Origin: Hyperoplus lanceolatus
Lineage: Eukaryota; Chordata; Actinopteri; Uranoscopiformes; Ammodytidae
Length of the DNA: 64,000 nt
Reading direction: 5' to 3'
NCBI GenBank assembly: GCA_026929865.2
Contig: CM049410.1
Span: 21,975,501-22,039,500, forward strand
In this document: piece by piece, positions 28,001 to 40,598 of the stretch
Layout: the number at the start of each line of letters is the position of its first letter
Position numbering within the stretch: position 1 is the stretch's first letter
The notes under the pieces: model-generated
Seen by the model: only the letters and a program-made list of their open reading frames with translations
Databases searched by the model: none
What the model was told of the DNA's origin: nothing
Position numbers and translations under genes: made by a program

Positions 28001-29690
28001 TAGTCCATGAGCCAGGGGGGTTGATCGGTATCATCTGGGGGGCAAATGCTATCATGGTTTTTTGGCAAGGTATAAACCCCTAGTACTAGAAAAATCACGA
28101 TAGCAGTGACGGGTTGGTAGCGAAATCACTTCTTTCAGCTCATGAAGTTACTAACCCCCTAAGATAAATTGCGTTTTTTGGATCCGGTGTATATCTGGTT
28201 TAGGCTCATGGTAGGGATATTGTACATATTCTGTAATAGGATGCTTGGTATCACTGGAAAGGGGACCTTTGAGGCTTTCATTTAAGCCCAATACTGAATC
28301 TGTCTGACAAACACAAAGGTCACATGACTTCTTTAAACCAGAAATATAACGCATTTTCTCACAAGTTCCGCCGAAACAGTATGCTTTCTTTCATTCCTGT
28401 TGAATGAAAGAACACCAGGGACACAAAACTCAACAACTTCAGTACTAAAGGCACTCTGATGATTCAGAAAATGTATAATATACCCATACTATTTATTTGT
28501 GAGAGGTGATTATAAACGTTGTTATGATGATTCATAGTCATGCTTAACCATACTAAATGATCAAATAATGACTTACATGCATTTCGACGTATTCCCTGCT
28601 GACCGTCTGGGGTGTCTGTGCAGAGCACTAAACACTATTCTAGCCAGTCGAGAAGTCACGGTCTACCCTTTCATAATTTGTGACGTCGCATAAAACTTTG
28701 TGACGTCACCACACGGATGTTTCCATGTATGGTAATGCTGTCACTTCCCTGTTCGCGTCTGCCTCGCGCCCTTATAGGTCCATGCTTGCGCTTCCCGCCA
28801 CTGAAAGTGTTCCGGAAGGAAGGTAACCAATCACAACGGAGTGGGGTTTGCAGGAGGGGGGGGGGGGAAGGGAGCGGAGATCGCCAAAGCACAGGCGGAG
28901 GGAGCGGAGATGCCCGAAGCACACACACTCAAGTGTTGACAGGACGTGCTGGATCGCCAAAATAAGAGAAAGAGCTTCCCGAAAATCTACATAGTTTTTT
29001 GTGATGTGATTCGTGTCAGGTTGCTCTATAGCAGTGTAAAACAAGAAATTGAGACCAGAAAAGTAGTATAATAGGTCCTCTTTAAATTAGACTTGTGCAA
29101 CCAGCGCAAGTCTTCAAAATAGAATGGAGTGGATAGAATGGACAAATAGGGAGCCCTATTAATCCAGCAGATATCTGAATGCATTTTGCTTTTTTTATAC
29201 AAACATGAGCTTTGGCACACTGTTAGAGCATGCCCTAAGGAAGATTTTTGCCTATAGGGCCATCGCCAATTTATTCTATGGTTGCTATGGCAATCATTAA
29301 AAAAAATGGCCCAACTTCATATATCTGGCATTCAGGGAACAAAATTATGGTAAAACCTTCAAATAGTAGCGGAGTTTTTTCATGAAATTCCGAATCATGA
29401 GTTGTGTGCTGACCTTATATGCTTACAAGTAAATATCTATTCCAAAGCCTGACCAATACATCGGTTTAGCCTGTTTGATAGGTGTAATTGCTATTTTATC
29501 CGTGTAACCCACTCTGAGTAATTCAACATTACTCTAGATTCCGAAGGAGCTAAGTGATATAAACAATTACCACAATGAAAGTACCAGGCAAAGGTAAGTT
29601 GCAAGCAGTAACTTTTACTCATAAAGTTGTAGGTAACACCCGAAACTCATATGCATATTCATCATTTGAACATAAAATTATGGGCAAATC
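28001..29690 (+). repeat. Left inverted arm of the Academ-like element
   Basis: It matches the inverse of 36,793-38,158 and, further inward, of about 32,860-32,975. It contains about 570 bp (28,513-29,080) that the right arm lacks; these end in aggtcctctttaaa, a familiar teleost MITE end, so they are probably a later insertion. Confidence 0.8.
28513..29080. mobile_element. Probable MITE inserted in the left arm
   Basis: The right arm reads straight from gaggtgattat to ttaaattagac, whereas the left arm has about 570 bp between these words. The right end (ataggtcctctttaaa) resembles a common TTAA-flanked fish MITE. A G-run lies at 28,856-28,867. The left terminus is not clear. Confidence 0.45.
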
Positions 29691-29783
29691 AAAATAAATG
29701 AGTGTTGTCAATAGTCCTTTTAGTCGGTCTGTTTTGTAATCACTTCCGGTTAATCAATCCACTGTCAGTGGTTCTCCGTCAAA

Positions 29784-32700
29784 ATGTCTGTAACTCGTCC
29801 TGTGACAGTTATTGGAAAAGATGTGTGAAGTAGTCAAATGGATGTGTGTATCCTGGCGACTGGTACGGCACTACCACATGTGGAGTATTTCATGGGTCGG
29901 TTCCTCGTCCTGGAAGGATCGCACTGGGACGCTCGCCATCAATGGAGAGGGATCTTCACAGTTGATCTCACACTGTCTATACTAGCTGAATGGTTTTGCA
30001 AACAGGGGTTTAAAATGGTGTTCTACATGGTATGTCTATGTTATACAACAATCATACTAAAGCACAACAACTATGTTGACATCTCCATAGAACTTGGAAA
30101 CATGATCTGTAATCATTATGAGGTGGAAAAAGTTGTCTGTCGTCCTCAACTTAAGGGTGGCTTGTTTACAACTGCTGCAGTGGACAATATTGACCACAAT
30201 CGCAGTTCTTCTAGTGCACAGGACTCGTTCCATGGAACTGGGATTTCTCTCTTCCAACATCCAAGCAACACTTTCACTGTGATTCAGCGGAATATTGCTG
30301 CCAATCCAGACAACACTCAGAGAGGTCCCAAGAGAAAGGCATCTCAACCGCCAGACACTTACACCAATGTTGCTCTGCTCAGAAAGGATCCCCTATACCA
30401 AAGGTTGAGGGTCCCAACAAAGTAGACTGTCAGCTGATGCCTCAAGCCATGCAGAAAGAATACAGGTATGTTACATTTTACTAGTATGCTTGTGCCCGGT
30501 AAACACAAGGACTACTATCACACTAATGAAACTACTTCAGCCCTAATGAATAAATACAGCATCACCCACTGCACATGTTTATTTCACAGGTGGCTCGAGA
30601 AGATGAAAACTGTGCTGGCCACTGACACCCTCCAAGGGGATGAAACCATCTCATGGGCTGCATACCACGCATGCCTTCAACTACCAAATGCAATAGCAAA
30701 GAGCAGTGTCACATTCACTTCTCTACTTCCCCTTTTCTATGACCAAGCCAAATCTTGTCGCCATGATTCGACCTTTTTGAATGTGGTGAAGAAGGCAGTT
30801 GAGATTCTGAATCCTGGTCAGGTACCAATCATCACTCTGGATCAACCTCTGTACACAGTGGCAAAACAAATCCAGTGGACTTGACCAGCAGCTCATGGTG
30901 AAGATAACTTTATTTTGATGTTTGGTGGGTTCCACATAAAGATGACACATCTTGGAGAGTAGCGGGTGGACAAGAGCACTTGTGCAAGCTGGAGTTGCTA
31001 CAACAGGGACAGCTGATTCCTTTCTGAAAGCCTGTCACGTGACACCCACCCGCCTTACTCATCAGGTCACAGCCAGCAGCCGATATCTTCTCCTGCAGAG
31101 GGCTTGCACTGATTACATAAATGACCAGGAGGAGGGAAATAATCCTGTGTCCTTGGAAGATTGGTGCAGTGAAAGAGCTTTGTCATGTCCCCCATTCCAC
31201 TTCTGGTCCATTGTCCTGCAGCTGGAAATAGAGTTAATGATATATATGTTTGATCAATAAGAGAGGTCAACTTCCAGCTGTAGATGCCCTGACCAAGATC
31301 GTGCCTTGGTTATTTACTTTAGCAGTCAAAGATCCCATCAAAAGGAACAGCCTCCCTTTATTCAGCCGGCCTCCAGTCCGAGAGAAGTCCAGGTCCCAAC
31401 AGCTCTCATCCCTGAAGAGTGACTGCTCCCAGTTCTCTCAGCTTTATATTGTATCCCAGATGTGTGATGGAAGTCTGGTTGAGTTTGTTTTGCAAGAAAA
31501 CCAGGCGTGTCCGCCGGCATTGTCACAAATGGGCAGGCTAGAAACTGGAACCAAGACTTGGTGGGCTGTTTGGAGAACCTGATTCGATCACAACAGAACA
31601 AATCCAACCCCATAGTACAGGTCAACATACTTGATGGGGCTGCTCTCGTGAACATGCTACGACCTGGTGCTGCTGAGACCTTTTCTGAATATGCACAGAA
31701 GGTGTTCTCACCAAGCATCCTGTCTAAGCTGGAGCATATCAACAGAGTGGATGTTGTGTGGCATCAATAGTTCCCTGACAGTCTTCAGGCCTAAAACACG
31801 CAGCAAGAGAGGAAGGGGTGTTTGTAGAAGAGTTGAGCCATCGAGTGCCATTCCTGGAAACTGGCCAGAGTTTTTTCGCATTGATGACAACAAGGGTGAA
31901 CTGTTCTCCTTCCTTGCTACCCTGACAGACGTCAAAACTGAAAAACAAGTGATTAGCACCCATCATGCTGAAGTCCTCTGCACTCAGCCTCGAGATGTAG
32001 AAGGTCTTGCACCATGCACACATGAGGAGGCAGATACCCGCATCCTACTGCACCTTGGAGATGCTGTGAAGGAAGGGTATAACAGTGTAACAATACACAC
32101 AGTTGTGTGTTAGTGCTGGCAGGAACTGCAGCCCACTCTCTCAACATCAATGAGCTGTGGGTTGCCTTTGGATCTGGATAGAGTTTTCGGCATTTAGCAG
32201 CTCACGAGATGGCAACGGCACTAGGTCCAGAACGATGTATCGCTTTGCCGGTGTTCCATGCCTTTACAAGATGTGACAGTGTCATCTTTTGGTGGCAGGG
32301 GTAAAAAACTGCATAGGATACATGGAGGAGCTTTGAAGATGTCACTATAACTTTCTGTGCCTTTGCTGCCACACCTGACTCCATAGACAACTGGATGGAG
32401 CCTCTGGAGCGATTTGTTGTATTGCTATATGACCGCAGCAGCAGCCAGGGATCTGTCAATCAGACACGAAGCAGCTCTTCACCCAGAAAGGAACATCAAT
32501 TGAGGGACTCCCCCCAACACTAGCAGCACTGATTCAGTACACAAGACAGCTGCCTATCAAGCTGGTCACTGTTAAGGACAGATGATGGTTGTGCAACACT
32601 TCCAGAAGGGACCCAGGCCTGTCGCAAACTCCTCTGCTGTGGATGTAAAAAGTGGTGCAGTGGACATTGCTAATGTGTCAAGGCAGCACTTTAGTATAGT

Positions 32701-32785
32701 TCCCTTTGCCACTCTGGTGGACTGTGTTTTCAGAAACAATAAAATATGTGATTATAAATGTGATGATGGTTTTATTGTGATTTAA
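29784..32785 (+). pseudogene. Decayed transposon gene with XPG/PIN-like nuclease region (Academ-like)
   Basis: This is a remnant of a roughly 900-residue or longer transposon protein. The N-terminal block (29,838-30,425) keeps LFTTAAVDNIDHN and QDSFHGTGISLFQH. A frameshift near 30,387-30,425 precedes a real-looking intron, 30,466-30,589 (GTATG to TTTCACAG), across which one frame reads AMQKEYR then WLEKMKTVL. Middle blocks keep LNPGQVPIITLDQPLY, SSGWTRALVQAGVATTGTAD, RNSLPLFSRPP and ILDGAALVNMLRPGAAETF. The C-terminal block keeps CTHEEADTRILLHLGDAV (about 32,020-32,070). The acidic D-x-D segment expected next is lost by a short deletion near 32,100, and the usual Gly-Cys-Asp is Arg-Cys-Asp near 32,273. 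Many stops follow. The gene is not functional. The family name is inference; homology was judged by eye. Confidence 0.65.
30466..30589 (+). other. Intron in the transposon gene
   Basis: A 124-bp segment has a GTATGT donor and a tatttcacag-like acceptor. Removing it joins codons TAC AG|G TGG in frame (Tyr-Arg-Trp), which matches the flow of the family. The element gene is therefore spliced. Confidence 0.6.
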
Positions 32786-32984
32786 TTCCCTGAATGCCAG
32801 ATATGTTCGTATGTAGTTTAGCATTCCTCATTCTTGTACAAGTAGAATTAAGCCAATTATGTATGTTCAAATGATGAATATGCATATGTGTTTTGGGTGT
32901 TACCTACAACTTTATGAGTAAAAGTTACTGCTTGCAACTTACCTAGCCTGGCACTTTCATTGTGGTAATTTTTTATTAATTAAT

Positions 32985-35900
32985 TAGGGGGCCAAGCCCG
33001 AGAAGGGCAAGGGACCGCGGAATGCAGAGCACCGCGGTTCCATGACATGCGGGGCATGGAACCCTATTGATTTAGTAGGAATTATTAGGGGGCCAAGCCC
33101 GAGAAGGGCAAGTGCTGGGCAGGGAACCCTATTGATTTAGTAGGAATTATTCTTATTATTATTATTATTTGGAGTCGCGCAGAAGTGGTGCTGCAGCCCA
33201 AACCAGAAAGTGTGAAGACATGCCACTTGTCGGGCTTATCCAGGTCCGTGCCTGGTACGCAGACACAAAAATTCAGACATGCCAACCACTAGGTGGCGCT
33301 ACAGCAAAGGACAACGCGTTTGGGGCTATAACTTCCACACCGAAAGTCCGACAGTCAAAAACTTTATATCCACAGATGCCCACAAGTCAGCTGCATCTTC
33401 TGGGATAGGCCACGCCCATTTGCGTATAGATAGATTTTTTGCTACATCGCAAAAACTGTGTCAGTCACCAAAACACACTCCTCCTAGAGTTTTTATCCGA
33501 TTTGGACGAAACCAAAAGCATTATGCTCTACCGACTCCCACGAGCAAAAGTTGGACAAAGATTTGTTCTACGACCATCGGAAGACCAAACGGTAGCGCTT
33601 CAAAGATTCGCGCAAATACCTAAATAAAATAAAATGAAAGGGATTTTCTTGAAACTCAAGGGAGACTATCATCAGGCATACCTGAGTCTATAAAAAAAAA
33701 CCTGGCCAAGAAATTCCTATGTATGCCGGACTTATTAAAGAAATTAGTTTTGCACTTTCACTTCCTGTTTCGAACTATTTGGCGGGAAAATTCAAATAAG
33801 TGGAGAGGTAGACAATTTGATTTTGCTCATAACTCCCCAACCAAACATCGCACATTCAAAAAGTTGACATCCACTTGTTTGGTACATTGAGCTGCATCTT
33901 TCTATCCAACGCAGTTTTGCGAAAGTCATCCATAGGGGGCGCCAAAACCACAAAAAGCAAAGGAAACGCGTTTGGGGCTATAACTTCCACACCGAACATC
34001 CCACAGTCAAAAACTTTATATCCACAGATGCCCGCAAGTCAGCTGCATCTTTTGGGATAGGCCACGCCCATTTGCGGGTGGGAATTTTTTTCGCTACATC
34101 GCAAAAACTGTGTCAGTCACCAAAACACACACCTTTCGGTCTATAACTCCCACACCGAACATCCCACATTCAAAAACTTTACATCCCCGGATGCCGTGAA
34201 GCGAGGGGCCGGCGCCGCGGACGACGACGCCCGATCCCGAGTTGCGTGGGACGGCTTGGCCCCCGTCCACAACTGCTTGCAGTTCTAGTTATTATTATTA
34301 TTTGGCGCCCCTAAAAGTGGTGCTGCAGCCCAAACCATAAAGTTTGAAGACAAGCCACTTGTCGGGCTTATCCAGGTCCGTGCTGTGTACGCAGACACAA
34401 AAATTCAGACATGCCAACCACTAGGTGGCGCTACAACAAAGGCAAACGCGTTTGGGGCTATAACTTCCACACCGAAAGTCCGACAGTCAAAAACTTTATA
34501 TCCACAGATGCCCACAAGTCAGCTGCATCTTCTGGGATAGGCCACGCCCATTTGCGTATAGATAGATTTTTTGCTACATCGCAAAAACTGTGTCAGTCAC
34601 CAAAACACACTCCTCCTAGAGTTTTTATCCGATTTGGACGAAACCAAAAGCATTATGCTCTACCGACTCCCACGAGCAAAAGTTGGACAAAGATTTGTTC
34701 TACGACCATCGGAAGACCAAACGGTAGCGCTTCAAAGATTCGCGCAAATACCTAAATAAAATAAAATGAAAGGGATTTTCTTGAAACTCAAGGGAGACTA
34801 TCATCAGGCATACCTGAGTCTATAAAAAAAAACCTGGCCAAGAAATTCCTATGTATGCCGGACTTATTAAAGAAATTAGTTTTGCACTTTCACTTCCTGT
34901 TTCGAACTATTTGGCGGGAAAATTCAAATAAGTGGAGAGGTAGACAATTTGATTTTGCTCATAACTCCCCAACCAAACATCGCACATTCAAAAACTTGAC
35001 ATCCACTTGTTTGGTACATTGAGCTGCATCTTTCTATCCAACGCAGTTTTGCGAAAGTCATCCATAGGGGGCGCCAAAACCACAAAAAGCAAAGGAAACG
35101 CGTTTGGGGCTATAACTTCCACACCGAACATCCCACAGTCAAAAACTTTATATCCACAGATGCCCGCAAGTCAGCTGCATCTTTTGGGATAGGCCACGCC
35201 CATTTGCGGGTGGGAATTTTTTTCGCTACATCGCAAAAACATTTCTTCTTCTTTTTATTTAAAACAGCCCAAACCAGAAAGTGTGAAGACATGCCACTTG
35301 TCGGGCTTATCCAGGTCCGTGATGCGTACACAGACACAAAAAATCAGACATGCCAACCACTAGGTGGCGCTACAACAAAGGCAAACGCGTTTGGGGCTAT
35401 AACTTCCACACCGAAAGTCCGACAGTCAAAAACTTTATATCCACAGATGCCCACAAGTCAGCTGCATCTTCTGGGTAGGCCACGCCCATTTGCGTATATA
35501 TAGATTTTTTGCTACATCGCAAAAACTGTGTCAGTCACCAAAACACACTCCTCCTAGAGTTTTTATCCAATTTGGACGAAACCAAAAGCATTATGCTCTA
35601 CCCACTCCCACGAGCAAAAGTTAGATAAAGAATTTTTCTACGACCGTCGGAAGACCAAACGGTAGCGCTTCAAACATTCGCGCAAATCCCTTCAAAAAAA
35701 AAAAACAAGGAATTCCCTTGAAACTCAAGGGACACTATCATGGGGCGTACCTGAGTCTATACGAAAAATATGGCCAAGAAATTCCTATGTAGACGATCAC
35801 TTTCTTTTTGGTGACCAGCGTGTACAGCCATGCCAATGGTACTACTCTCAGAAATGTACTTTGCACTAGCTGCTCTGCCCTTGTAGAATCAACTGCCACC

Positions 35901-36785
35901 TGACAAATGTGATTCCCCTTCCATTTTTCCCTTTAAATCAAGGCTCAAAACCCATATGTACACCCTGGCCTTTTCCCTCCATTAACTATCTTACCTTGGC
36001 ACTACTATCTTTGTATATATTTGGATGTCTAGGCTTTGTCTTTTATTTTGGTTATTGTTATTTTACCTTATTTTTTAACCTACTGAAAGCACTATGTACA
36101 TCACTTTGGACAGTGCAAACTGTTATACGTGCAAACTGTTATGTGCTTTTAAAGATACATTTTACTTAAGTGCAAACTGTTATGTGCTTTTAAAGATACA
36201 TTTCACTTACTTTCTTATTTATAACTCACCCCAGGAAATCTGGCACAAATCACCCCAACCCCAGAATTTTCGATCATAAGCATGATGCAGCAGTTAAAGG
36301 CTGACATTGTGCTAACTATATAGACACAAAGTGTATCATACTAAATCACTGAAACATGTGTCAAATGTCTTTTACCATGTCTATCATTTTTCAGACACAA
36401 TAATCACCACCGGAAGACCAAACGCTAGTGCTTTAAAGATTTGCACATTAGCTACCTTGTACCAAACTGCTCCTAAATCCATAACGATTCATCCTATTAA
36501 CACCAAACTTCACACAAGTGTTTGTCCTATGGTTCTCAGGTCGGTTCTACTTTTTCCTTAAATTGCTCCAAAAGGGGGCGCCAAAAACACACTTGAGCAT
36601 CTTTCTCTGCGATTTTTTTGCGTTTTGGTCTATAACTCCCAAACCAAACATCCCACATTCAAAAACTTTACATCCCCGGATTCCGTGAAGCGAGGGGCCG
36701 GCGCCGCGGACGACGACGCCCGATCCCGAGTCGCGTGGGAGGCTTGGCCCCCGTTCACAACTGCTCGCAGTTCTAGTTAATTTTT
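32985..36785 (+). repeat. Tandem array of a ~1.13-kb repeat inserted in the right arm
   Basis: The array begins with a doubled word, gggggccaagcccgagaagg (about 32,990 and 33,090), and ends with the inverse-type end ggcttggcccc followed by a cagttctagtt tail (36,742-36,780). Three units are seen: about 33,170-34,300, 34,301-35,262, and 35,263-36,785. Units 1 and 2 are offset by 1,132 bp and nearly identical over about 900 bp. They share phrases such as acttccacaccgaaagtccg. Unit 3 is interrupted at 35,797-36,409. The peptides readable in these units are identical copies but have no familiar motif. The family is a common fish repeat of unclear class. Confidence 0.75.
35797..36409 (-). mobile_element. 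Partial inverse copy of the nested TA-element/LINE composite
   Basis: Read in inverse, this segment matches 25,420-25,990: the LINE tail and part of the surrounding TA-flanked element, including the word cacaaatcacccc. A 46-bp phrase (gtgcaaactgttatgtgctt...) is duplicated at 36,130-36,215. The same composite therefore exists twice in this window, so the LINE entered that DNA family before one of the copies moved. Confidence 0.6.
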
Positions 36786-36792
36786 TTCTTCT

Positions 36793-38158
36793 TCGGAATC
36801 TAGAGTAATGTTGAATTACTCAGAGTAGGTTACATGGATAAAATAGCAATTATACCACTCAAACAGGCTAAACCGATGTATTGGTCAGGCTTTGAAATAT
36901 ATATTTACTTGTAAGTATATACAGTCGTGGAAAAAATTAAGAGACCAGTCTGGATTTTTCTTAAATCTTTATCTCTATATCACTTATTGTAAATGCTCTA
37001 AATGACAATATTTTTATTTTGAATTTGGTAGAAATGTTGTCAGTACCGGTAGTTTATATTATAAAATCAAAATGTTCACTTTACTTAAACATATGCCTTT
37101 AAAGAGTAAAACAAGAGACACTGAACTTTTGGAGTGGTCTCTCAATTTTTGAGAGACGGAGCTGTAAGGTCAGCACACAACTCATGAACTGATTCTGTAT
37201 TTCATGAAAATACGCATAACTCCGGTACTATTTGAAGGTTTTACCATAATGTTGTTCCCTGAATGCCAGATATATGAAGTTGGGTACTTTCAAGCATGTT
37301 TGAAATAGCACCACTGCCTTTTTCATCCTTGAAAATGTAGGATTAGACACCATAATCAAGATCCTAGGTGCTCTACAACCCAAGCTACTGATACTATAAC
37401 AGCAAATGGCGGCCATTTTTTTAAATGATTGCCATAGCAACCATAGGATAAATTGGCGATGGCCCTATAGCCAAAAATCTTCCTTAGGGCATGCTCTAAC
37501 AGTGTGCCAAAGCTCATGTTTGTATAAAAAAAGCAAAATGCATTCAGATATCTGCTGGACTAATAGGGCTCCATTCTATCCACTCCATTCTATTTTGAAG
37601 ACTTGCGCTGGTTGCACAAGTCTAATTTAAGGCTCATAATCACCTCTCACAAATAAATAGTATGGGTATATTATACATTGTCTGAATCATCAGAGTGCCT
37701 TGAGTACTGAAGTTGTTGAGTTTTGTGTCCCTGGTGTTCTTTCATTCAACAGGAATGAAAGAAAGCATACTGTTTCGGCAAAACCTGTGAGAAAATGCGT
37801 TATATTTCTGGTTTAAAGAAGTCATGTGACCTTTGTGTTTGTCAGACAGATTCAGTATTGGGCTTAAATGAAAGCCTCAAAGGTCCCCTTTCCAGTGATA
37901 CCAAGCATCATATTACAGAATATGTACAATATCCCTACCATGAGCCTAAACCAGATATACACCGGATCCAAAAAACGCAATTTATCTTAGGGGGTTAGTA
38001 ACTTCATGAGCTGAAAAAAGTGATTTCGCTACCAACCCGTCACTGCTATCGTGATTTTTCTAGTACTAGGGGTTTATACCTTGCCAAAAAACAATGATAG
38101 CATTTGCCCCCCCAGATGATACCGATGGCCCAAATTTGGGGCTCTGGCTCATGGACTA
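36793..38158 (-). repeat. Right inverted arm (outer part) of the Academ-like element
   Basis: Inverse of 28,001-29,546. It carries a mariner-like MITE (36,920-37,166) and about 120 bp at 37,286-37,410 that the left arm lacks, and it lacks the left arm's 28,513-29,080 block. Confidence 0.8.
36920..37166. mobile_element. Tc1/mariner-type MITE, 247 bp
   Basis: It runs from TA-cagtcgtggaaaaaattaag to a ggagctg-TA end, with partly inverse termini (agagaccag and ggtctctcaa). The left arm of the host transposon has the uninterrupted sequence at the matching point, which gives a natural empty site and confirms the TA duplication. Confidence 0.85.
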
Positions 38159-40592
38159 CCTCCTTTCGTCTTCAAGTCATCTTCTTTTTCAAACTGCTTC
38201 ACTAATGTTAGCTTTGTCGATAAGCACTTTTGATGGAAAAGGCATCTGCGGAAATGATTCCCCCCCCCCCACCACCGACCTTGTGTGAGACAGAGGAGCT
38301 GTGGATGGGACCTGGCAGGAGAGGCGCTTCCGTGCACACTAATATGAGTAAAGCGCCGCTCATGATAGGCCACCCACGCAGACACACATTATATACATCG
38401 CATCAAGGAGCATGTTCTACGCAAAGCCAGATCTGATCCATGTTATTCCCTACCACTCTTATAGTGCAGGGTGCTAAAACCGAGAGCAGCTGATTGCACA
38501 ATCGTACACACATCAGTGGCGTGGAAAATAACGTCTGCTTTTATCTACAGTGACACAATATCCGCAGCGTTGAGGAGGGAGTGTTGAGACCAAGGGGAAC
38601 GTCACAGAAATGTAGATTTTACCACTGACTTTCTTTCTCTCGCTTTAATTTTGAACGTGTGGTTAATCTGTTCACTTCTCACTGTTTCTTTGCGACACGA
38701 TCAGCTTAAATTAGACTCAATGTCGCAGGGGAGGAGCTGAGGGGAAGGCAAACTGGATAGGGAGAGAGCCAAGGAGGTAGACTATATACAGTCCAACAAA
38801 CAACAAAGAGAAACCTCTCTAACGTTTTCTTCTTCCGAGTTTTGAGAAAGAGAGAGAGAGAGAGAGAGAGACGTAAGATGAAATAAAATAAAATACACAC
38901 TCTTGTTTCCAATTTGCCTGTGGGTTACACTAATGTAGCCTACTCCTGGGCCTAAAAAAGTAGCTCATCGATGTCAAACTATAGACACACGGCTGTGCTA
39001 AAATCCTTTGTCAGTTATCAACTGCAGAATGGGAACATCTGAGCTCAAGAGTAAACCTAAAAGGTTCCCATTTGTACAGTAAAGCTTATGGTGTTTGTTG
39101 CTATTCGGTATATAACACTGACATTTGCAGATCAGAGTGCATTAGGTTGGTTGTGTCACCAAAGCCACTAAAGGCATGCTGAGTAATGATGATTTAATGA
39201 ATACATTTGAGTTTTTGTAGTATTGGTAGCATGAAACGGCTTTAAGATATCTGAAATGAATAATTGAAACAATGTATCGTTATAGATTCTCTTTTGTGTC
39301 AGGCACATGTAGCTTATGTTGTATGTTTATGTTTGTCGGCAAAGAAATGTAAATCTTTCCAGTCTGACTTCATTTCCATAGGATTTCCACAAGCCTTCAC
39401 AAAGCTGAGCTGATTCTTGGCTTAAGCTGCTTTATCTCCGTGCTGTGAAGAGACTGTGCATGGTTTCCAAATGATTGTCATGTTTGACAACTCAATTCTG
39501 AAGGATTTATTCTTTCTATATAAGTCTTTTCGTAATGATTTCTGCTCTCAACAGAGCTAACAGTTGCGTGGCACTACAGCAATGCTATCCAACAAAGCTT
39601 CGGCTCTCAGCAAAAGAAAATGCAAGACATTGGAGACACAATGTCACTTGAATGGTGGGCACTAGAGGGTTGAATGTGAGCGAGAGAAAAGGCCACAGTA
39701 CACTAGAAATACCATATTGACAGTCACATTGCTCCTCTGCTTGATCATTATTCTGAGGCGCTGGCAACAGATGACCTTTCCTGGTCAAGAGCTGAGTGTG
39801 GTTAAAATTCAATTGAGTGGAAGAGAGCAGCAAAATGGAGAAAGAAAGAAATAACACGGTAACCATTCTTCTGCCATTGACGCTCACCTTGAACATTGGC
39901 CCCAAAGGGAATGAGAGTCTTGTACTTTAATGTGTTGCAAGAATAGTAGCGTGTGTGTTGAGATTGAATGTGAGTCTGCACGAATGGGTCTGAAAAGCAA
40001 TTATTGTGTGTTTGTGCTAGACACTGAGATAAGTACAGACGGAGGGACATAGTATGTGAAAGGGGCTGGATGGAATTGTTCTAACCAGGCAAAGTCAGAC
40101 ACTGGCTAAATATAAAGTGCTCTTTGGCACTTTTTACCATTTATTTTTCCCCCCACTCTTCTTAATCTCACATAAATATCTGTCAGCACAGCTTTTGCTT
40201 CCTCCAACCAAACAGAGCAAATCTCCACAAACAGCCACATTTCTTATCCCGGGCCGTTCCATTACTCACCTCTTCTCTAGTTCTCACCATCCATCTCTGC
40301 CTTGCCTCCGTCTCCTCCCCCTACCGTTTCTCCCGAGGACTGAGAACAGGGCTAATTGAAATAAATGAACTGGGGAACAAATCAGAGTTGAATATATATA
40401 TATATGTAGGGAATTCTGATTGCAAGCTTGTTCGGGGGAATGTTGTAGAACTAGTTGGTTAAATGAAGAGCCACATTTGTCTATAGTATTAGACTGGACT
40501 TTGTAATGTAGACAGACACATGCTCTTATGGATATTTTTCTAACCTGCTTGAATCGGTTTGAAAAAAACACACCATGATTTCATGTTTGTTT

Positions 40593-40598
40593 TTTATT
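40593..40598 (-). terminator. Candidate poly(A) signal of the collagen gene
   Basis: AATAAA on the minus strand is followed about 20 nt downstream by a GU/U-rich tract (TGGTGTGTTTTTTT). Use of it would give a 3' UTR of about 2.2 kb. A nearer AATAAA at 41,373-41,378 lacks an obvious downstream element. This is inference only. Confidence 0.35.

Larger units (their letters stand above)
28001..38158 (+). mobile_element. Academ-like DNA transposon with long inverted arms, interrupted by later insertions
   Basis: The outer tips tagtccatgagccag (28,001-28,015) and its complement (38,144-38,158) are inverse and flanked by CCT on both sides (27,998-28,000 and 38,159-38,161). The arms run from 28,001 to about 29,690, and from about 32,850 to the right end. 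The right arm is split by a 3.8-kb insertion. Between the arms a plus-strand gene remnant (29,784-32,785) belongs to a repeat-encoded protein family that I recognise from fish and invertebrates. Its C-terminus has an XPG/PIN-like nuclease signature, as in Academ elements. A 3-bp duplication also fits Academ. Without the insertions the element would be roughly 6 kb. Confidence 0.7.

Noticed and set aside
29838..30425. 195-residue frame as a host gene
   Set aside because: Its motifs belong to the transposon-encoded family inside the inverted arms, and the frame is broken at its end.
33279..36000. Identical 114-residue and 61-62-residue frames in tandem units
   Set aside because: Copies of one repeat with no known motif; identity is explained by recent duplication.
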